7,642 nucleotides of DNA. Source: an uncultured Oscillospiraceae bacterium. GTDB taxonomy: Bacteria > Bacillota > Clostridia > Oscillospirales > Acutalibacteraceae. The DNA lies in the NCBI GenBank assembly GCA_910588935.1, contig CAJUSM010000085.1:1-7642 (forward strand). The letters run 5' to 3'. This document shows, one piece after another, positions 6,143 through 7,642 of this stretch. How positions within the stretch are numbered: position 1 is the first letter of the stretch; each line of letters opens with the position of its first letter. Under the pieces are notes generated by a model. That model ran no database searches, was not told the origin of the DNA, and saw only the letters and a list, made by a program, of their open reading frames with translations. The translations under genes were made by a program, and so were the position numbers.

Positions 6143-6496
6143 ATGAGCACGAAAAAAATGTTGATCTGGATGCTGGCGGCCTGCGCTCTGGTCGGCTTGG
6201 GGGTACCCTTTGCCTTGAGCTGGGCTATGGGCTTTATATCCGGGATGCTGGCGGCTATGTATATGGTGTACCCGGTGCTCTGCGGGGTAATGGGTGTGCT
6301 GGCCGGGCGGCGAATCCGCAGCCTGTGGTTTATGCCGCTGGCGGTTCCGGTTTTTACAATTCCCGTTTTGCTGCTGGATTCAGGCTCGCTGCAGATCACC
6401 CTGGAATTCTTCTTCCTCTATTCCCTCGTGGCCGCCATTGCCATGTGCCTTTCTGGCTGCCTGGTATGGATCCGGGAGACCAGGGACAGGCGGTAG
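6143..6496 (+). CDS. Small four-helix membrane protein of unknown function
   Basis: This 117-residue protein is almost entirely hydrophobic, with four predicted membrane segments (about 6-28, 30-54, 60-79, 84-110). It has a short basic start (MSTKK), positive residues between helices 2 and 3 (GRRIRS) and a charged tail (RETRDRR), so both ends probably face the cytoplasm. I see no motif that names a family. AAAGGAAG (6128-6135), inside the end of the preceding gene, lies 7 bases before the ATG, and only 4 bases separate it from that gene's stop, so translation is probably coupled. The two adjacent membrane proteins of unlike size suggest a complex, possibly a transporter or envelope assembly, but this is inferred from spacing alone. 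Confidence 0.8.
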   Translation: MSTKKMLIWMLAACALVGLGVPFALSWAMGFISGMLAAMYMVYPVLCGVMGVLAGRRIRSLWFMPLAVPVFTIPVLLLDSGSLQITLEFFFLYSLVAAIAMCLSGCLVWIRETRDRR

Positions 6497-6509
6497 AAGG
6501 AGAGGCTTT

Positions 6510-7046
6510 ATGCATCTGTACCATTATTACGATAAAACCATCGGCCCATTTCGAAATCTCTCTGAGCTGCCTGTGGCAGAGGCTAAAGCTGTGTTGGAAG
6601 AAATCCGCCGGCAAAAGCCCCTGGCCCAGAGCGCGAAGCGGGATGAAAAGTATGTGGAACATAGACGAAACTGCGAGAGTATTCTCCGAGCCGCCTTTGC
6701 CAAAAAGGGCGGTATAATCCAGCGGCAGGCTCCCCATTACCTGGTAGTTGAGCACAGCCCCTGGCTGAGCACTTGGTTTGAAAACTGCGCTTTTGTGAAA
6801 ATACCCATAGAACAGTTTGATACTTCTACAGTTTCCTTCACCTATGGCGATTCTATGCCCACCTTTAGCCCCACGATACAAGACGGCAGGGAGTACCGCC
6901 ACACACTGTATACTTATGAGGAGATTTTGCCTGTTATAGAGAAGTATGGTCTGCCCCAGGATTGGAACGGAGACGGCGGCTACGGTCCAGAACGCTATAT
7001 CGAGGCCCATGTATGGAGCGACGAAACCATTGGCGCATACCTTTAA
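6510..7046 (+). CDS. Conserved soluble protein of unknown function
   Basis: This 178-residue cytoplasmic protein has no signal peptide or membrane segment. The frame is open further upstream (to 6294), but AAGGAG (6497-6502) sits 7 bases before ATG 6510 and the previous gene ends at 6496, fixing this start. It opens with MHLYHYYDKTIGPFRNLSEL, then a charged helical region (about 20-65). A run of striking conserved-looking segments follows: HYLVVEHSPWLSTWFE (76-91), FTYGDSMPTFSP (110-121), YTYEEIL (134-140) and a C-terminal YGLPQDWNGDGGYGPERY (146-163) with EAHVWSD after it. I recall similar unannotated proteins in other Firmicutes, but no characterised function. The density of W, Y, H, D and G residues suggests a binding or catalytic surface. 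It is the last gene of the three-gene run and is followed after 39 bases by the insertion-sequence remnant. Confidence 0.85.
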   Translation: MHLYHYYDKTIGPFRNLSELPVAEAKAVLEEIRRQKPLAQSAKRDEKYVEHRRNCESILRAAFAKKGGIIQRQAPHYLVVEHSPWLSTWFENCAFVKIPIEQFDTSTVSFTYGDSMPTFSPTIQDGREYRHTLYTYEEILPVIEKYGLPQDWNGDGGYGPERYIEAHVWSDETIGAYL

Positions 7047-7085
7047 CAGGTTGTTTCCCATAAGAAAAAAGAGCCCTTCCCAGTC

Positions 7086-7360
7086 TGAAGCGCCCCCAAA
7101 AAGTTAGACAAACATAAAAGGTAAAAATTGTTCAAGCAGCCGAAAGGGCTTGCTGTCTGTGAAGAGCAGGCGGCAAGCCCTTCAGCTTTGCCTTGATGCG
7201 ACGGTTGTTGTAGTAATCGAGATATTCAATGAGTTCCTGCTTGAAGTGTTCCATAGAACGGAACTCTTGCGGATAAAGCAGCTCGCTCTTGAATAATCCG
7301 AAGAAGTTCTCTATAAACAGCATTGTCCAGACAAATTCCCTTCCGACTCATGCTCTGCCG
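7086..7360 (-). mobile_element. Truncated IS3-family (IS150-type) insertion sequence, 3' end
   Basis: The terminal repeat starts TGAAGCGCCCCCAAAAAG at 7086 and continues into TTAGACA (7104-7110), typical of this IS3 branch. The transposase end lies on the minus strand inside it. Only about 275 bases remain of an element normally 1.2-1.5 kb. The recognisable part stops near 7360, and the other end is not in the window, so the copy cannot move by itself. Confidence 0.85.
7132..7360 (-). pseudogene. IS3-family transposase (OrfB) C-terminal fragment, frameshifted
   Basis: Reading the minus strand, an uninterrupted frame (7323-7132) encodes IENFFGLFKSELLY..., HFKQELIEYLDYYNNRRIK and KGLPPALHRQQALSAA with a TGA stop. 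This is the end of the DDE integrase-like catalytic domain of IS150-type transposases; E in IENFFG is the catalytic Glu. Just upstream, in another frame, QSMSRKGICLDNAV (about 7357-7316) is the segment that normally precedes it, so one extra base in the AAA at 7315-7317 breaks the frame between DNAV and IENFF. Further upstream the homology stops and the first two catalytic Asp residues are missing. The apparent ATG at 7323 is an artefact of the shift. Not functional. Confidence 0.88.
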
Positions 7361-7365
7361 AAGGC

Positions 7366-7402
7366 CATCAAAAACAAAAAGTATTTCGGGATGAAATCCC
7401 GA
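7366..7402 (-). terminator. Possible minus-strand terminator beside the IS remnant
   Basis: TCGGGAT (7386-7392) and ATCCCGA (7396-7402) form a perfect 7-bp stem with a 3-base loop. On the minus strand it is followed after 5 bases by TTTTTGTTTTTG. It could stop transcription entering the IS fragment from the right, but the gap between stem and T-run is longer than usual. Confidence 0.35.
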
Positions 7403-7524
7403 CAATCCTGCAGCCTAACGATATTTTTCCACTTCCCCTCATGAAATCCTCGTTTTGGACATTCTCAAAAGCGGGGAAATGTCCAAATGTAGGAGTACAA
7501 TACAACTTGGAACAGAAAGCAGAA
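7403..7524. other. Non-coding spacer with a 10-bp perfect inverted repeat
   Basis: There is no credible gene on either strand. TTTGGACATT (7454-7463) and AATGTCCAAA (7478-7487) are perfect complements around a 14-base loop. The frames that cross this region have no ribosome binding site and run into the 118-bp repeat. The inverted repeat may be an operator-like site or a remnant of a mobile-element end; I cannot tell which. Confidence 0.4.
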
Positions 7525-7642
7525 GAAAAAAGGCGGTAAAGCAGGGCGTAAGCTCGTAGACGCGGGGAGCAAAAGAGGAGTCGCCCAGCGCCCAAAGGAG
7601 CAAAGAGAAAGCATGTTGCAGTATATAGTTAACTTCCACTCA
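7525..7642 (-). repeat. 118-bp dispersed repeat, right copy (inverted)
   Basis: This is the reverse complement of 29-146 with three substitutions and no gaps, reaching the last base of the window, so its full length is unknown. Its partner lies at the opposite end, which places all intact genes of the window between two inverted copies. Confidence 0.9.

Noticed and set aside
6294..6509. Upstream extension of the 178-residue protein
   Set aside because: It overlaps the preceding membrane gene in another frame, and a well-placed AAGGAG fixes the start at 6510.
7132..7323. Intact 63-residue gene starting at the minus-strand ATG at 7323
   Set aside because: The ATG arises from a one-base insertion; the transposase homology continues upstream in a different frame, so it is a broken fragment.
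7368..7639. Two minus-strand reading frames covering the right repeat
   Set aside because: They have no ribosome binding site, and their similarity to the frame at the left end is explained by the DNA repeat itself.
1..7642. CRISPR array, tRNA, rRNA or a complete defence system
   Set aside because: No regularly spaced direct repeats, no cloverleaf with conserved arms and no nuclease, Cas or toxin-antitoxin gene could be supported.

Overview
The window looks like chromosome from a Gram-positive Clostridia-type anaerobe, plausibly Oscillospiraceae/Ruminococcaceae. The grounds are strong AGGAGG ribosome binding sites, G+C around one half, an AgrC-type sensor, an L-ribulose-5-phosphate 4-epimerase close to the classical AraD, and an IS3/IS150-type transposase fragment. 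Taxonomy is an inference; no marker gene is present.

Layout, all intact genes on the plus strand. Positions 1-412 are non-coding and hold a 118-bp repeat, a short structured stretch and an extended -10 promoter. Then come a membrane protein fused to a Nudix hydrolase (413-1834) and araD (1859-2554), probably one transcript ending in a clear intrinsic terminator (2578-2614). A second extended -10 promoter drives a 433-residue AgrC/HPK10-like membrane sensor (2847-4148) whose phospho-acceptor histidine and ATP-binding asparagines have been replaced, so it looks like a pseudokinase. A ~105-bp inverted-repeat element (4189-4293) lies between it and a NahK-like sugar 1-kinase (4377-5480). After a strong hairpin (5505-5543) come three tightly packed genes: two multi-pass membrane proteins (5581-6138, 6143-6496) and a conserved soluble protein of unknown function (6510-7046).

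The right end (7086 onward) is decayed mobile DNA: the 3' end of an IS3-family element with a frameshifted, truncated transposase on the minus strand, then non-coding DNA with hairpins, then an inverted copy of the 118-bp repeat seen at the left end (115/118 identical).

Functionally, araD and the NahK-like kinase point to pentose and amino-sugar/hexose use, but neither has its usual pathway partners here. The Nudix fusion suggests a membrane-tethered pyrophosphohydrolase. No complete defence system, CRISPR array, tRNA or rRNA is visible. The most unusual items are the degenerate sensor, the membrane-Nudix fusion, the inverted repeats bracketing the window and the small membrane-gene operon.
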